Positions 8,404 through 17,107 of a stretch of DNA of 64,000 nt are shown one piece after another. The position numbers and the translations under genes were made by a program. Position 1 is the stretch's first letter; each line of letters starts with the position of its first letter. The notes below the pieces were generated by a model. It saw only the letters and a list, made by a program, of their open reading frames with translations, was not told where the DNA came from and ran no database searches. Where the stretch lies: contig NZ_LHVH01000017.1 in NCBI RefSeq assembly GCF_001269885.1, forward strand, positions 992,001 through 1,056,000, written 5' to 3'. The stretch is from Pseudomonas kilonensis. Lineage in GTDB: Bacteria; Pseudomonadota; Gammaproteobacteria; Pseudomonadales; Pseudomonadaceae.

Positions 8404-10941
8404 TCAGCTGCCATGGTTGATCATCGTCCGAATCTTGTTGGCCAGCAGATCGAGGGAGAAGGGCTTGGCGACCATGTCCATGCCCTGGTCGAGGAACCCC
8501 TGGCGTTCGGCGGCTTTCTGCGCGTAACCGGTCATGAACAGCACTTTCAACCCCGGCCGGTGCTGGCGGGCGATTTCCGCCAGTTGCCGGCCATTCATGC
8601 CCGGCAGTCCGACATCGGTCACCAGCAGGTCAATGCGCTGGTCCGATTCCAGCACGGGAAGCGCGGTCACGGCGTCCCGGGCTTCCAGGGCGGTGTAGCC
8701 CAGGGCCTGCAACAGGTCGAGCACCAGCATACGCACGGCGGGTTCATCCTCCACCAGCAACACGGTTTCCCCGGCGATGGCCGGCGGTACGTCGACCGTC
8801 TCGGGCGTATCGGGTGGTTGGGCCGACGAAACGTGCAAGCGCGGCAGGTACAACTGCACCCGCGTGCCTTGGCCCGGCACACTGTCGAGGTTGAGGTGCC
8901 CACCCGACTGCTGGGCAAAACCGTAGATCATAGACAAACCCAGGCCGGTGCCCTGGCCGATGGGCTTGGTGGTGAAGAACGGATCGAAGGCCTTGGCCAG
9001 TACGGCGGGGGTCATGCCGCTGCCGTTGTCGCTGACGGCGATCATCACGTAGTCCCCGGCCTTGACCGGCTCCAGGCTGTTGATGTCCGTACCGTCGAGA
9101 TAGACATTGGCGGTTTCGACGATCAGTTCGCCGCCCTCGGGCATGGCATCGCGGGCGTTGATCACCAGGTTGAGCAGGGCGTTTTCCAACTGGCTGGCGT
9201 CGGTGTTGACGGGCCACAGTTCGCTGGCCAGTTGCAGCCGCAGTCCGATGTGATCGCCGGTGGTGCGGCTCAGCAGGTCTTCAAGCGAGTGCACCAGGTC
9301 ATTGGCGTCCAGCGGTTTGCGGTCCAGGGACTGGCGTCGGGAAAAAGCCAGCAGCCGATGGGTCAGGGCCGCGGCGCGGTTGGCCGAGGACACCGCCGCT
9401 TCGGTGAAGCGCCCGATCTCTTCCGTGCGACCAGCGGCAATGTAGCGTTGCATCAGGTCGAGGCTGCCGAGGATGCCAGTGAGCATGTTGTTGAAGTCAT
9501 GGGCAATGCCGCCGGTGAGCTGGCCCACGGCTTCCATTTTCTGCGCATGACGCAGGGCTTCTTCGGCGCGCTCGCGTTCAAACATCTCGCTTTGCAGCCG
9601 GTGATTGGCTTCGGCCAGTTGCTGGGTGCGGGCAATGACCCGTTCTTCCAGTGTTTCGTTGAGGTTGCGCAGGGCTTCCTCGGTTTTCCGGCTTTCGGTT
9701 TCGTCGATCACGAAGATGTAGAAACCGTTCACCGCACCGTCCGCCCCATGGCGAGGCAGGTAGTTGATCAGCGAATGGCGCGGGCGCCCGTCGCGATGGT
9801 CCATCTGCACGGTGAAGCTGCACGGCTTGCCGGCCAGGGCGTCGGCGATCTGTTGGGCGCGGGCGGCATAGGCCTCTTCGCCGAGCACTTCGCGGATGGT
9901 CTTGCCGTAGAGCTCCTGCGGGGTCAGGCCGTACCAGTCCAGGTAGGCGCTGTTGTTCAGCCGGAAACGCTCTTCGCGGTCCACGTAGCTGATGAGGATC
10001 GGCATGGCGTTGATGATCAGCTGCAGCTCGGTCTGGCTCTGGCGCAGGGCTTGCTCGGTGCGCTTGCGTTCGGTCAGGTCCAGCGCCGCGCCGAGAAAGC
10101 GCTTGGGTCGGCCGTGGCGATCCTTGTAGCAACGGCCGCGCACGTACACCCAGCGTAATTCATCATTGGGCTGCAACAGCCGGTATTCCTCGGCGTATTC
10201 GGTGCCATGGGTGATGCAGTGCTTGATGCTGCGGGCAACCATCGCCCGGTCCTCGGGGTGCACGCCTTCGAGATAGGCGCTGATGGGCAACTGGCGCGAC
10301 AGGCTGGGATCGACGCCATGCAAGAGGGCGAAATGGGCGTCGGCAATAAAGCGGTCTTCGCTGATGTCCCAGTCCCAGGTGCCCAGCGCATCGGCGGCGG
10401 CCAGCGCCAGTTGCAAGCGCTCTTCGCTTTCGTGCTGGGCCTTGAGGCTGGCCTCGGAGCGCCGTTCGAACTCCATGGCCAGGCGGCGTCGTTCGCTGGT
10501 CTCGATGGCGGTGACCAGGATGCCGGCGACGCCGCCGCTTTCGTCACGCACCGGGCTGTAGGTCAGGTCCAGCCAGACATCGCAGAGACGGCCGGCGAAG
10601 GGCACGCGCCATTGCTGGTCGCGGCAGGTGTGCGTCTGGCCTTGCAACACGCGGTGATAAATCCCTTCGGTCACACTCTTGAGTTCGGGCCATGCTGTAT
10701 GGGTCGGCCGGCCGAACGCCCGGGGGTGCTTGTCACCGGCCAGTCGGCCGAAGGCGTCGTTGTAGAGATGGGACAGTTGCGGTCCCCACAGCAAGGCCAT
10801 CGCCATGGGCGAATGGAGCATGATGTCCACGGCGGTGCGCAGGCTTTGCGGCCAGTTTTGGGCAGTGCCCAGCGGGGTCAGGGCCCAGTCCACCTGGCTG
10901 ATCAGGCGTTGCGTATCGCTGCCGGCGGGTGTCGCGTTCAT
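8404..10941 (-). CDS. PAS-containing hybrid sensor histidine kinase
   Basis: This 845-residue cytosolic kinase has no membrane segment. Order of domains: an N-terminal PAS-like region (about 35-150), two further PAS units (around 185-300 and 310-430), a coiled coil, HisKA with the H-box [13 protein letters not shown], an ATPase domain (N-box [31 protein letters not shown]), and a C-terminal receiver ([13 protein letters not shown]; phospho-Asp in [10 protein letters not shown]). The signal is unknown. The ATG at 10941 is preferred over the adjacent GTG at 10944. No response regulator gene is adjacent. It is divergent from the PilU-like gene. Confidence 0.9.
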   Translation of the reverse strand: MNATPAGSDTQRLISQVDWALTPLGTAQNWPQSLRTAVDIMLHSPMAMALLWGPQLSHLYNDAFGRLAGDKHPRAFGRPTHTAWPELKSVTEGIYHRVLQGQTHTCRDQQWRVPFAGRLCDVWLDLTYSPVRDESGGVAGILVTAIETSERRRLAMEFERRSEASLKAQHESEERLQLALAAADALGTWDWDISEDRFIADAHFALLHGVDPSLSRQLPISAYLEGVHPEDRAMVARSIKHCITHGTEYAEEYRLLQPNDELRWVYVRGRCYKDRHGRPKRFLGAALDLTERKRTEQALRQSQTELQLIINAMPILISYVDREERFRLNNSAYLDWYGLTPQELYGKTIREVLGEEAYAARAQQIADALAGKPCSFTVQMDHRDGRPRHSLINYLPRHGADGAVNGFYIFVIDETESRKTEEALRNLNETLEERVIARTQQLAEANHRLQSEMFERERAEEALRHAQKMEAVGQLTGGIAHDFNNMLTGILGSLDLMQRYIAAGRTEEIGRFTEAAVSSANRAAALTHRLLAFSRRQSLDRKPLDANDLVHSLEDLLSRTTGDHIGLRLQLASELWPVNTDASQLENALLNLVINARDAMPEGGELIVETANVYLDGTDINSLEPVKAGDYVMIAVSDNGSGMTPAVLAKAFDPFFTTKPIGQGTGLGLSMIYGFAQQSGGHLNLDSVPGQGTRVQLYLPRLHVSSAQPPDTPETVDVPPAIAGETVLLVEDEPAVRMLVLDLLQALGYTALEARDAVTALPVLESDQRIDLLVTDVGLPGMNGRQLAEIARQHRPGLKVLFMTGYAQKAAERQGFLDQGMDMVAKPFSLDLLANKIRTMINHGS

Positions 10942-11073
10942 CACGCGATCCCTGGCTGTCGTGTCTGTGCCACGGTGTCGACTATCCTCAGAAGAGGGTA
11001 CATGCGGGTGGGTCTGAAGGGTTTCATGTTCGGCTCAGCTTGTTTCATTGATGTCTCGCGGAAGTTTCAGTCC

Positions 11074-12192
11074 ATGGAAATCGATCCGTTGTTGCGAATC
11101 CTGGCGAGCCAGAATGGTTCCGACCTTTACATGTCCACGGGGGCGCCACCGTGCGCGCGTTTCGAGGGCGTGATCAAGCCCTTGGGAAACGAGGCGTTCA
11201 AGGTCGGTGACATTGCCCGGCTCGCCGAGTCTCTGATGGACGCCGAACAGCGCCTTGAGTTCGATCGGGAGTTGGAAATGAACCTGGCGATCTCCCTGGC
11301 CGGCGTCGGGCGGTTCCGGGTCAATATCTTCAAGCAGCGCAATGACGTGTCCATGGTGATCCGCAACGTCAAGCTGGACATCCCGCGCTTCGAAGACCTG
11401 AAACTGCCTCGGGTGCTGTTGGACACCATCATGCAGAAACAGGGGTTGATGCTGTTCGTCGGTGCCACCGGCTCGGGCAAGTCGACCTCCCTGGCGGCGC
11501 TGATCGACTACCGCAATCGCAACAGCAGCGGCCACATCATCACCATCGAAGACCCGGTGGAGTATATCCATCGGCACAAAAAATCCATCATCAATCAACG
11601 GGAAGTCGGTGTCGACACCCGCAGTTTTCATGCGGCGCTGAAAAACACCCTGCGCCAGGCGCCGGACGTGGTGCTGATCGGCGAAATCCGCGACCGGGAA
11701 ACCATGGAGCATGCCTTGGCGTTTGCCGACACCGGGCACCTGGTGATTTCCACCTTGCATGCCCATAACGCCAACCAGGCCCTGGACCGGGTGATCAATT
11801 TTTTTCCGGAAGAACGTCGACCGCAGTTGCTCAATGACCTGGGCAACAACCTCAAGGCGTTCGTCTCCCAGCGCCTGGTGCGCACCCGCACCGGCCAGCG
11901 GCGAGCGGCGGTGGAGGTCATGCTGGGCTCGCCGACGGTGGCGGACCTGATACGGCGCAACGAGCTCGGCGAGCTCAAGGGCATCATGGAAAAGTCAGAG
12001 GAACTGGGGATGCAAACCTTCGATCACGCGCTGTTCAACCTGGTGGTCGAGGGCGCCATCGATGAGGAAGAAGCGCTGAAAAATGCCGACTCGGCGAACA
12101 ACCTGCGGTTGCGGTTGAAGTTGCATAGCGAGTCGGGGGCGGCGGCGCCACCGGTCGATCCGGCGGCGGGTGAGTGGGGGCTTATGGATTGA
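11074..12192 (+). CDS. pilU: PilT/PilU-family type IV pilus retraction ATPase
   Basis: A 372-residue hexameric secretion-type ATPase. It opens MEIDPLLRILASQNGSDLYM like PilU. Walker A is GATGSGKSTSLAAL, the Asp box is IITIEDPVEY, Walker B is VVLIGEIRDRETMEHAL, and the His box is HLVISTLHAHNA. The open frame extends far upstream, but homology begins at this ATG. PilU-type ATPases assist PilT in pulling type IV pili. pilT itself is not next to it, so this may be a stand-alone paralogue; PilT versus PilU identity is not certain. Confidence 0.85.
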   Translation: MEIDPLLRILASQNGSDLYMSTGAPPCARFEGVIKPLGNEAFKVGDIARLAESLMDAEQRLEFDRELEMNLAISLAGVGRFRVNIFKQRNDVSMVIRNVKLDIPRFEDLKLPRVLLDTIMQKQGLMLFVGATGSGKSTSLAALIDYRNRNSSGHIITIEDPVEYIHRHKKSIINQREVGVDTRSFHAALKNTLRQAPDVVLIGEIRDRETMEHALAFADTGHLVISTLHAHNANQALDRVINFFPEERRPQLLNDLGNNLKAFVSQRLVRTRTGQRRAAVEVMLGSPTVADLIRRNELGELKGIMEKSEELGMQTFDHALFNLVVEGAIDEEEALKNADSANNLRLRLKLHSESGAAAPPVDPAAGEWGLMD

Positions 12193-12221
12193 GTACTTCT
12201 GTGGGAACAACACTTGTGGAA

Positions 12222-12308
12222 GCAAAACCTGTGGAGGCAAACCTGTGGAAGCAAAACCTGTGGAGGCAAACCTGTGGAAGCAAAACCTGTGGAGGCAAAC
12301 CTGTGGGA
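12222..12308. repeat. Three tandem copies of a 29-base REP-derived unit
   Basis: Three head-to-tail 29-base copies lie at 12222-12250, 12251-12279 and 12280-12308. Each consists of GCAAAACCTGTGGAG plus GCAAACCTGTGGAA, that is, two slightly different copies of the REP head motif (GCAAA-CCTGTGGGA). The array runs directly into a complete REPIN at 12302. It looks like slippage or recombination expansion of a REP arm. Confidence 0.9.
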
Positions 12309-12391
12309 GCAAAGCTTGCTCGCGATGAACGATGACGCGGTAGGTCTGAAAAACCGCGTTGCCTGTATCGCGAGCAAGCTTTGCTCCCACA
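12302..12391. repeat. REPIN adjoining the tandem array
   Basis: Perfect inverted arms at 12302-12326 and 12367-12391 start TGTGGGAGCAAAGCTTGCTC. Degenerate half-units (GCTTTGCTCCCATAAG, TTTTGCTCCACAAG, TTTTTGCTCCCCACAG) trail to about 12440, mirroring the amplification on the left side. Confidence 0.88.
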
Positions 12392-12456
12392 GCTTTGCTC
12401 CCATAAGTGTTTTGCTCCACAAGTTTTTGCTCCCCACAGGTCTGAGGCCCTGACGG

Positions 12457-14412
12457 TCAGCTCGCCAGCTCCGGCCGATCCCGAAACTGCTCCAAAGCCC
12501 CAGGGTTGGCCAAGGCATCGGTGTTCTTCACCACCTCGCCATGCACCACATTGCGCACCGCCAGCTCCACCACCTTGCCGCTGATGGTTCGCGGAATATC
12601 ACTGACCGCGAGGATCTTCGCCGGCACATGACGCGGCGTGGTGTTGGCTCGGATGACCTGGCGGATCCTTTGCTCCAGGGCTTCATCCAGCGTCACACCC
12701 TCGCGCAAGCGCACGAACAGCACCACCCGGACATCGCCCTGCCATTGCTGGCCGATGGCGACGCTGTCCAGCACCTGCTCGACTTTTTCCACCTGCCGAT
12801 AGATTTCCGCCGTGCCGATGCGCACGCCGCCGGGGTTGAGCACGGCGTCGGAGCGTCCGTGGATCAGGAAACCGCCGTGGGGCAGTTCCTCGGCGTAGTC
12901 GCCTTGGGCCCACACGCCGGGAAACTGGGCGAAGTAGGAGGCGCGGAGTTTTTCCTGCCGAGGGTCGTTCCACAAACCAATGGGCATTGCCGGGAAATGC
13001 CGGGTGCACACCAACTCACCTTTTTCACCGATGACCGGGTTGCCGGCCTCGTTCCAGACCTGCACGGCCATGCCCAGGCTCTTGCCCTGCATCTCGCCCC
13101 GGCGCACCGGCGACAGTGGGTTGCCGTTGACGAAGCAGGACACAATGTCGGTGCCGCCGGACATCGAGGCCAGGCAAACATCGGCCTTGATGTCGCGGTA
13201 CACGTAATCGTAGCTATGGGGCGCCAGTGCCGAACCGGTGGAGAGCAGGGTTTTCAGGCTGTCCAAACGGTGCGTCTGGCGGGGCTTGAGGCCCTCGCTT
13301 TCCAGGGCCGCGAGGAACTTGGGGCTGGTGCCGAAGACGCTGATGCGCTGCTGGTCGATCAGGTCCAGCAAGCGCTCGGGGCCGGGGTGGAACGGCGAAC
13401 CATCGTAGAGCACCACCGTGCTGCCCACAGCGAGGGCCGACACCAGCCAGTTCCACATCATCCAACCGCAGGTCGTGTAGTAGAACAACCGATCCTCGGG
13501 CCCGAGGTCGACGTGCAGGCCATGTTCCTTGACGTGTTGCAGCAGCACGCCACCGGTGCCATGGACGATGCACTTCGGCACCCCGGTGGTGCCGCTGGAA
13601 TACAGGATGTACAGCGGGTGGTCGAAGGGCACGCTGACGAATTCCGGTTCGCCACCGCTTTGATAAAAGTCGTTCCACAGCGCGACAGCGGCCGAGGTCT
13701 TGAATGCCTCGACGCGCACGTCCGGCTGCGCATAAGGCAACACGATCAGTTGCTGCAGCGACGGTAGCCGTTCGAGGATTTCATTGACCTTGGCCTGCTG
13801 GTCGATGACCTTGCCAGCGTAGCGATAACCGGCGCAGGTGATCAGCACCTTGGGTTCGATCTGGCCGAACCGGTCGATGACGCCTTGGGTACCGAAGTCC
13901 GGTGACGAGCACGACCAGATAGCGCCCAGGCTGGTGGTGGCGAGCATGCCGACCAGCGTCTGCCAGGTGTTGGGCAGGCAAGCGGCGACTCGATCGCCCT
14001 GGGTGACGCCAGCGGCTTTCAGGCTTGTTTGCAGGCCTGCGACATGGGCGGCGAGTTCGGCCCAGGTCAGTTGTTCCTGGCCGCCGTTTTCGTCGAGCGC
14101 CACCACCGCGACGGCGTCATCGCGGCGGCGCAGCAGGTGCTCGGCGAAGTTCAGCGTGGCGCCAGGGAACCACTGGGCGCTGGGCATTTGCGAATCTTCC
14201 ACCAATACCGCGTCGGGGGCTTGGTGAAAGCGAATCTCGAAGAAGTCGACAATGGCCTGCCAGAAGGCTTCGCGCTGATCGATGCTCCAGGCGTGCAGAG
14301 CCGGGTAGTCATGCAGTTGCAGGTGATGCCGCGCGTTGACGAACTGGCGAAAGGCGTTCATGCGCGACTGGGCGATGCGTTCGGGGCTGGGTTGCCAGAG
14401 GATGTCGGACAT
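12457..14412 (-). CDS. Acetoacetyl-CoA synthetase
   Basis: A 651-residue ANL-superfamily ligase that activates acetoacetate with ATP and CoA. Motifs: the AMP-binding P-loop YSSGTTGVPKCIVHG, the family-typical CGWMMWNW, GGTDIVSCFVNGNP, HGRSDAVLNPGGVRIG, and the C-terminal catalytic Lys region RTISGKVVELAV. The length matches acetoacetate-CoA ligases, and the N-terminal WQPSPERIAQSRMNAF is typical of them. The ATG at 14412 starts the homologous region. It belongs with the 3-hydroxybutyrate genes upstream on the same strand, separated only by a repeat block. Confidence 0.93.
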   Translation of the reverse strand: MSDILWQPSPERIAQSRMNAFRQFVNARHHLQLHDYPALHAWSIDQREAFWQAIVDFFEIRFHQAPDAVLVEDSQMPSAQWFPGATLNFAEHLLRRRDDAVAVVALDENGGQEQLTWAELAAHVAGLQTSLKAAGVTQGDRVAACLPNTWQTLVGMLATTSLGAIWSCSSPDFGTQGVIDRFGQIEPKVLITCAGYRYAGKVIDQQAKVNEILERLPSLQQLIVLPYAQPDVRVEAFKTSAAVALWNDFYQSGGEPEFVSVPFDHPLYILYSSGTTGVPKCIVHGTGGVLLQHVKEHGLHVDLGPEDRLFYYTTCGWMMWNWLVSALAVGSTVVLYDGSPFHPGPERLLDLIDQQRISVFGTSPKFLAALESEGLKPRQTHRLDSLKTLLSTGSALAPHSYDYVYRDIKADVCLASMSGGTDIVSCFVNGNPLSPVRRGEMQGKSLGMAVQVWNEAGNPVIGEKGELVCTRHFPAMPIGLWNDPRQEKLRASYFAQFPGVWAQGDYAEELPHGGFLIHGRSDAVLNPGGVRIGTAEIYRQVEKVEQVLDSVAIGQQWQGDVRVVLFVRLREGVTLDEALEQRIRQVIRANTTPRHVPAKILAVSDIPRTISGKVVELAVRNVVHGEVVKNTDALANPGALEQFRDRPELAS

Positions 14413-14461
14413 GGGGTGCCTCTTGTTTTTTGTGTACACACAAACTATAGAGCGACCCAAT

Positions 14462-14615
14462 CTTGTGGCGAGGGGATTTATCTGTGGGAGCAAGGCCTGT
14501 GGGAGCAAGGCTTGCCCGCGATGAACGAAAACGCGGTTTTGCTGTTAAACCGCGGAGCGGGCATCGCGGGCAAGCCTTGCTCCCACAAATGGGGGATAAA
14601 TCCCCTCGCCACAAG
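14462..14615. repeat. Composite inverted repeat: outer 21-base arms enclosing a REPIN
   Basis: Outer arms at 14462-14482 (CTTGTGGCGAGGGGATTTAT...) and 14595-14615 are perfect reverse complements. Inside them sit a REPIN with TGTGGGAGCAAGGCTTGCCC arms and one extra REP head unit on the left. The same composite order recurs at 24295-24445. It separates the acetoacetyl-CoA synthetase and 3-hydroxybutyrate dehydrogenase genes. Confidence 0.85.
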
Positions 14616-14629
14616 GGATCGCAAGGAGT

Positions 14630-15406
14630 TTATTGAGCCAACCACCCACCATCGATATTCCACGCCGCGCCGCGCACCTGGCTGCCGGCTTCGCTGCACA
14701 GGAACAGCACCAGTTCCCCCAGTTGCGGCGGGGTGACGAATTCCAGGGACGGCTGTTTCTCGGCCAGCAGGTCATGCTGTGCCTGTTGCGGATCGACGCC
14801 GGTGGCAATGCGATCATCGATCTGTTTTTGCACCAGCGGCGTCAGCACCCAGCCCGGGCAGATGGCGTTGCAGGTCACGTTGCTGGTGGCGGTTTCCAGG
14901 CCGACCACCTTGGTCAGACCGATCACCCCATGCTTGGCCGCGACATACGCCGCCTTGCCCACCGAGCCGACCTGGCCGTGCACCGAGGCGACGTTGATAA
15001 TCCGCCCCCAGCCCTTGGCACGCATGCCCGGCAGGCTCAGGCGGGTGGCGTGGAACACCGAGGACAGGTTGATGGCAATGATCAAGTCCCAGCGCTCCAC
15101 CGGGAAATCCTCCACGGCGGCCACGTGCTGGATTCCGGCGTTGTTCACCAGGATGTCCACGCCGCCGAACTCGCGCTCGGCGTAGGCGAGCATGTCGGCG
15201 ATCTGCGCTGGGTCGCTGACATCGGCTGGATGATGACCGACCTTGCCGCCGAACTGTTGCACCTCGGCGATTACCGCCGAGGCATCGCCAAAGCCGTTGA
15301 GGATCAGGTTGGCCCCGGCCTTGGCCAGGCTCAGGGCAATGCCCAGGCCGATGCCGCTGGTAGAACCGGTGACCAGGGCGGTCTTGCCCGAAAGAGGGGT
15401 TGTCAT
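14630..15406 (-). CDS. bdhA: 3-Hydroxybutyrate dehydrogenase (SDR family)
   Basis: A 258-residue short-chain dehydrogenase. The NAD site is TGSTSGIGLGIA (about residues 13-24), then NNAGIQHVA, the active-site Ser/Tyr/Lys region (VASVHGQVGSVGKAAYVAAKHG), and a C-terminal GWLAQ. The sequence fits D-3-hydroxybutyrate dehydrogenase, which gives acetoacetate. The start at 15406 is preferred because the fold begins there (MTTPLSGKTALVTG). It lies 7 bases after the permease gene and is almost certainly cotranscribed with it from the -24/-12 promoter near 16857. Confidence 0.93.
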   Translation of the reverse strand: MTTPLSGKTALVTGSTSGIGLGIALSLAKAGANLILNGFGDASAVIAEVQQFGGKVGHHPADVSDPAQIADMLAYAEREFGGVDILVNNAGIQHVAAVEDFPVERWDLIIAINLSSVFHATRLSLPGMRAKGWGRIINVASVHGQVGSVGKAAYVAAKHGVIGLTKVVGLETATSNVTCNAICPGWVLTPLVQKQIDDRIATGVDPQQAQHDLLAEKQPSLEFVTPPQLGELVLFLCSEAGSQVRGAAWNIDGGWLAQ

Positions 15407-15413
15407 GGGAACC

Positions 15414-16805
15414 TCACACAATGCCAGTGGCGTAGAACACACCGATCACGAAGAACACCGCGAGGGTCTTGATCAGCGTAATGCAGAAAATGTCTTTGTA
15501 GGCTTCGCGGTGGGTCAGCCCGGTCACCGCCAGCAGGGTAATCACCGCGCCGTTGTGGGGCAGGGTGTCCATGCCGCCGCTGGCCATGGCCGCCACTCGG
15601 TGCAGCACTTCCAGAGGAATGTTGGCGGCGTGTGCGGCGCTGATAAAGGTTTCAGACATCGCCGCCAAAGCGATGCTCATGCCGCCCGAGGCGGAGCCGG
15701 TGATGCCCGCCAACAGCGTGACGGTCACCGCTTCGTTGACCAGTGGGTTGGGAATGCTCTTGAGCCAGTCGGCCAGCACCAGGAAACCCGGCAAGGATGC
15801 GATGACCGCGCCGAAGCCGTATTCCGACGCAGTGTTCATCGCCGCCAGCAACGCACCGCCCACGGCGCTCTTGCTGCCTTCGGCCAGTTTGCTGCGAATG
15901 GCCCGGAAACCGAACAGCAAGACCATGATGATGCCCACCAGCAACGCCGCCTGCACCGCCCAGATCGCGGTGAGCTTGGCGATGTCGCTGGTGACCGGGG
16001 CTGTCATGCCTGGCAGCGCGAGGCTGTGGGTCTTGCCATACCACTGGGGAATCCACTGGGTGAACAACAGGTTCATGAGCCCAACCGCCAGCAGCGGCGA
16101 AACGGCGATCCAGGGGTTTGGCAGCTTGATGTCTTCGGCGGTTTCCGGCTCGTTGCGCAACTCGGTGCCGTAGCCTTCGCCCACACGCTGGGCCTTGTTG
16201 CGCTGGCGTTGCAGGAACAGCATGCCGAGGCTGAACACGAAGATCGTGCCGATCACGCCCAGCCAGGGTGCGGCCCAGGCGGTGGTGTTGAAGAATGTGC
16301 TGGGGATGATGTTCTGGATCTGCGGCGTGCCGGGCAGGGCGTCCATGGTGAACGAGAACGCGCCGAGGGCGATGGTGGCCGGGATCAGGCGCTTGGGGAT
16401 ATTACTCTGGCGGAACATCTCGGCGGCGAACGGGTACACCGCGAACACCACGACGAACAGCGACACACCGCCATAGGTCAGCAAGGCACAGACCAGCACG
16501 ATCACCAGCATGGCCTGGCGCGTCCCCAGCAAGCGAATCGCCGCGGCAACGATGGAGCGGGAGAACCCCGACAGCTCGATCAATTTGCCGAACACCGCGC
16601 CGAGCAGGAACACCGGGAAATACAGTTTGATGAAGCCGACCATTTTTTCCATGAACACCCCGGTGAAGGCAGGGGCGACGGCGGACGGGTCGGTGAGCAG
16701 GACGGCGCCGAGGGCGGCGATGGGGGCAAAGAGGATAACGCTGTAGCCACGGTAGGCGGCGACCATCAGCAGCGTGAGGGCTGCCAAGGCAATGATCACA
16801 CTCAT
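15414..16805 (-). CDS. GntP-family permease, probable 3-hydroxybutyrate importer
   Basis: A 463-residue membrane protein with about 12-14 hydrophobic segments, opening MSVIIALAALTLLMVAAYRG. GntP-type features include GAVFGKLIELSG and GITGSASGGMSIAL. GntP carriers take up gluconate and other hydroxy acids. Beside bdhA and an HbcR-like activator the likely substrate is (R)-3-hydroxybutyrate. The ATG follows GGAGACACACC. A candidate sigma-54 promoter lies about 50 bases upstream. Confidence 0.9.
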   Translation of the reverse strand: MSVIIALAALTLLMVAAYRGYSVILFAPIAALGAVLLTDPSAVAPAFTGVFMEKMVGFIKLYFPVFLLGAVFGKLIELSGFSRSIVAAAIRLLGTRQAMLVIVLVCALLTYGGVSLFVVVFAVYPFAAEMFRQSNIPKRLIPATIALGAFSFTMDALPGTPQIQNIIPSTFFNTTAWAAPWLGVIGTIFVFSLGMLFLQRQRNKAQRVGEGYGTELRNEPETAEDIKLPNPWIAVSPLLAVGLMNLLFTQWIPQWYGKTHSLALPGMTAPVTSDIAKLTAIWAVQAALLVGIIMVLLFGFRAIRSKLAEGSKSAVGGALLAAMNTASEYGFGAVIASLPGFLVLADWLKSIPNPLVNEAVTVTLLAGITGSASGGMSIALAAMSETFISAAHAANIPLEVLHRVAAMASGGMDTLPHNGAVITLLAVTGLTHREAYKDIFCITLIKTLAVFFVIGVFYATGIV

Positions 16806-16856
16806 GGTGTGTCTCCTGGATTGTTATTGTTGTGGTGAAGCTGTGGAGGGGGCTTT

Positions 16857-16872
16857 AGCGAGTTTTGTGCCA
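16857..16872 (-). promoter_or_regulatory. Sigma-54 (-24/-12) promoter for gntP-type permease and bdhA
   Basis: On the minus strand TGGCACAAAACTCGCT matches TGGCACN5TTGCW with a single mismatch and exact GG-GC spacing. The predicted start site near 16846 leaves a ~40-base leader containing the GGAG ribosome site. The adjacent upstream gene encodes a GAFTGA-type sigma-54 activator, which supports this promoter. The remainder of the 16806-17107 gap is AT-rich followed by a REPIN. Confidence 0.75.
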
Positions 16873-16970
16873 GGTGTGTAACTGGCTGAAATATAAGGAA
16901 ATTTTTTAAATTTTTAGGGTGAGGGTGAAGGTTTTGTCTCTGTTTTGAGATTTTTATGGGCTGGGCTGGC

Positions 16971-17058
16971 CTCATCGCGAGCAGGCTCGCTCCCACAGTT
17001 GACCGCGTTGAACAGGAGAAACGCTATCCCATGTGGGAGCGAGCCTGCTCGCGATGAG
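16971..17058. repeat. REPIN (inverted REP pair)
   Basis: Perfect 27-base arms at 16971-16997 (CTCATCGCGAGCAGGCTCGC...) and 17032-17058 lie between the activator gene and the promoter of the permease operon. Confidence 0.9.
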
Positions 17059-17107
17059 CGCGAAGCGCTCCAAAGTCAGTAGTCTATATTTTGAGAATAG
17101 AGTCTCT

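Noticed and set aside
8107..10158. 683-codon open frame antisense to the hybrid histidine kinase
   Set aside because: The opposite strand has a complete kinase-receiver domain order; the antisense product has no domain and GC-skewed composition.
10207..11073. Upstream in-frame extension of the PilU-like gene (289 codons)
   Set aside because: It runs antisense through the histidine kinase gene; family homology starts at ATG 11074.
12222..12308. Tandem 29-base repeats considered as a CRISPR array
   Set aside because: Copies are directly adjacent with no unique spacers, there is no cas gene, and the unit is derived from REP heads.
14633..16838. Long plus-strand frames opposite bdhA and the GntP permease gene
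   Set aside because: They mirror membrane and SDR genes with clear motifs and a supported promoter on the other strand; their products are His/Gln/Arg-rich without domains.
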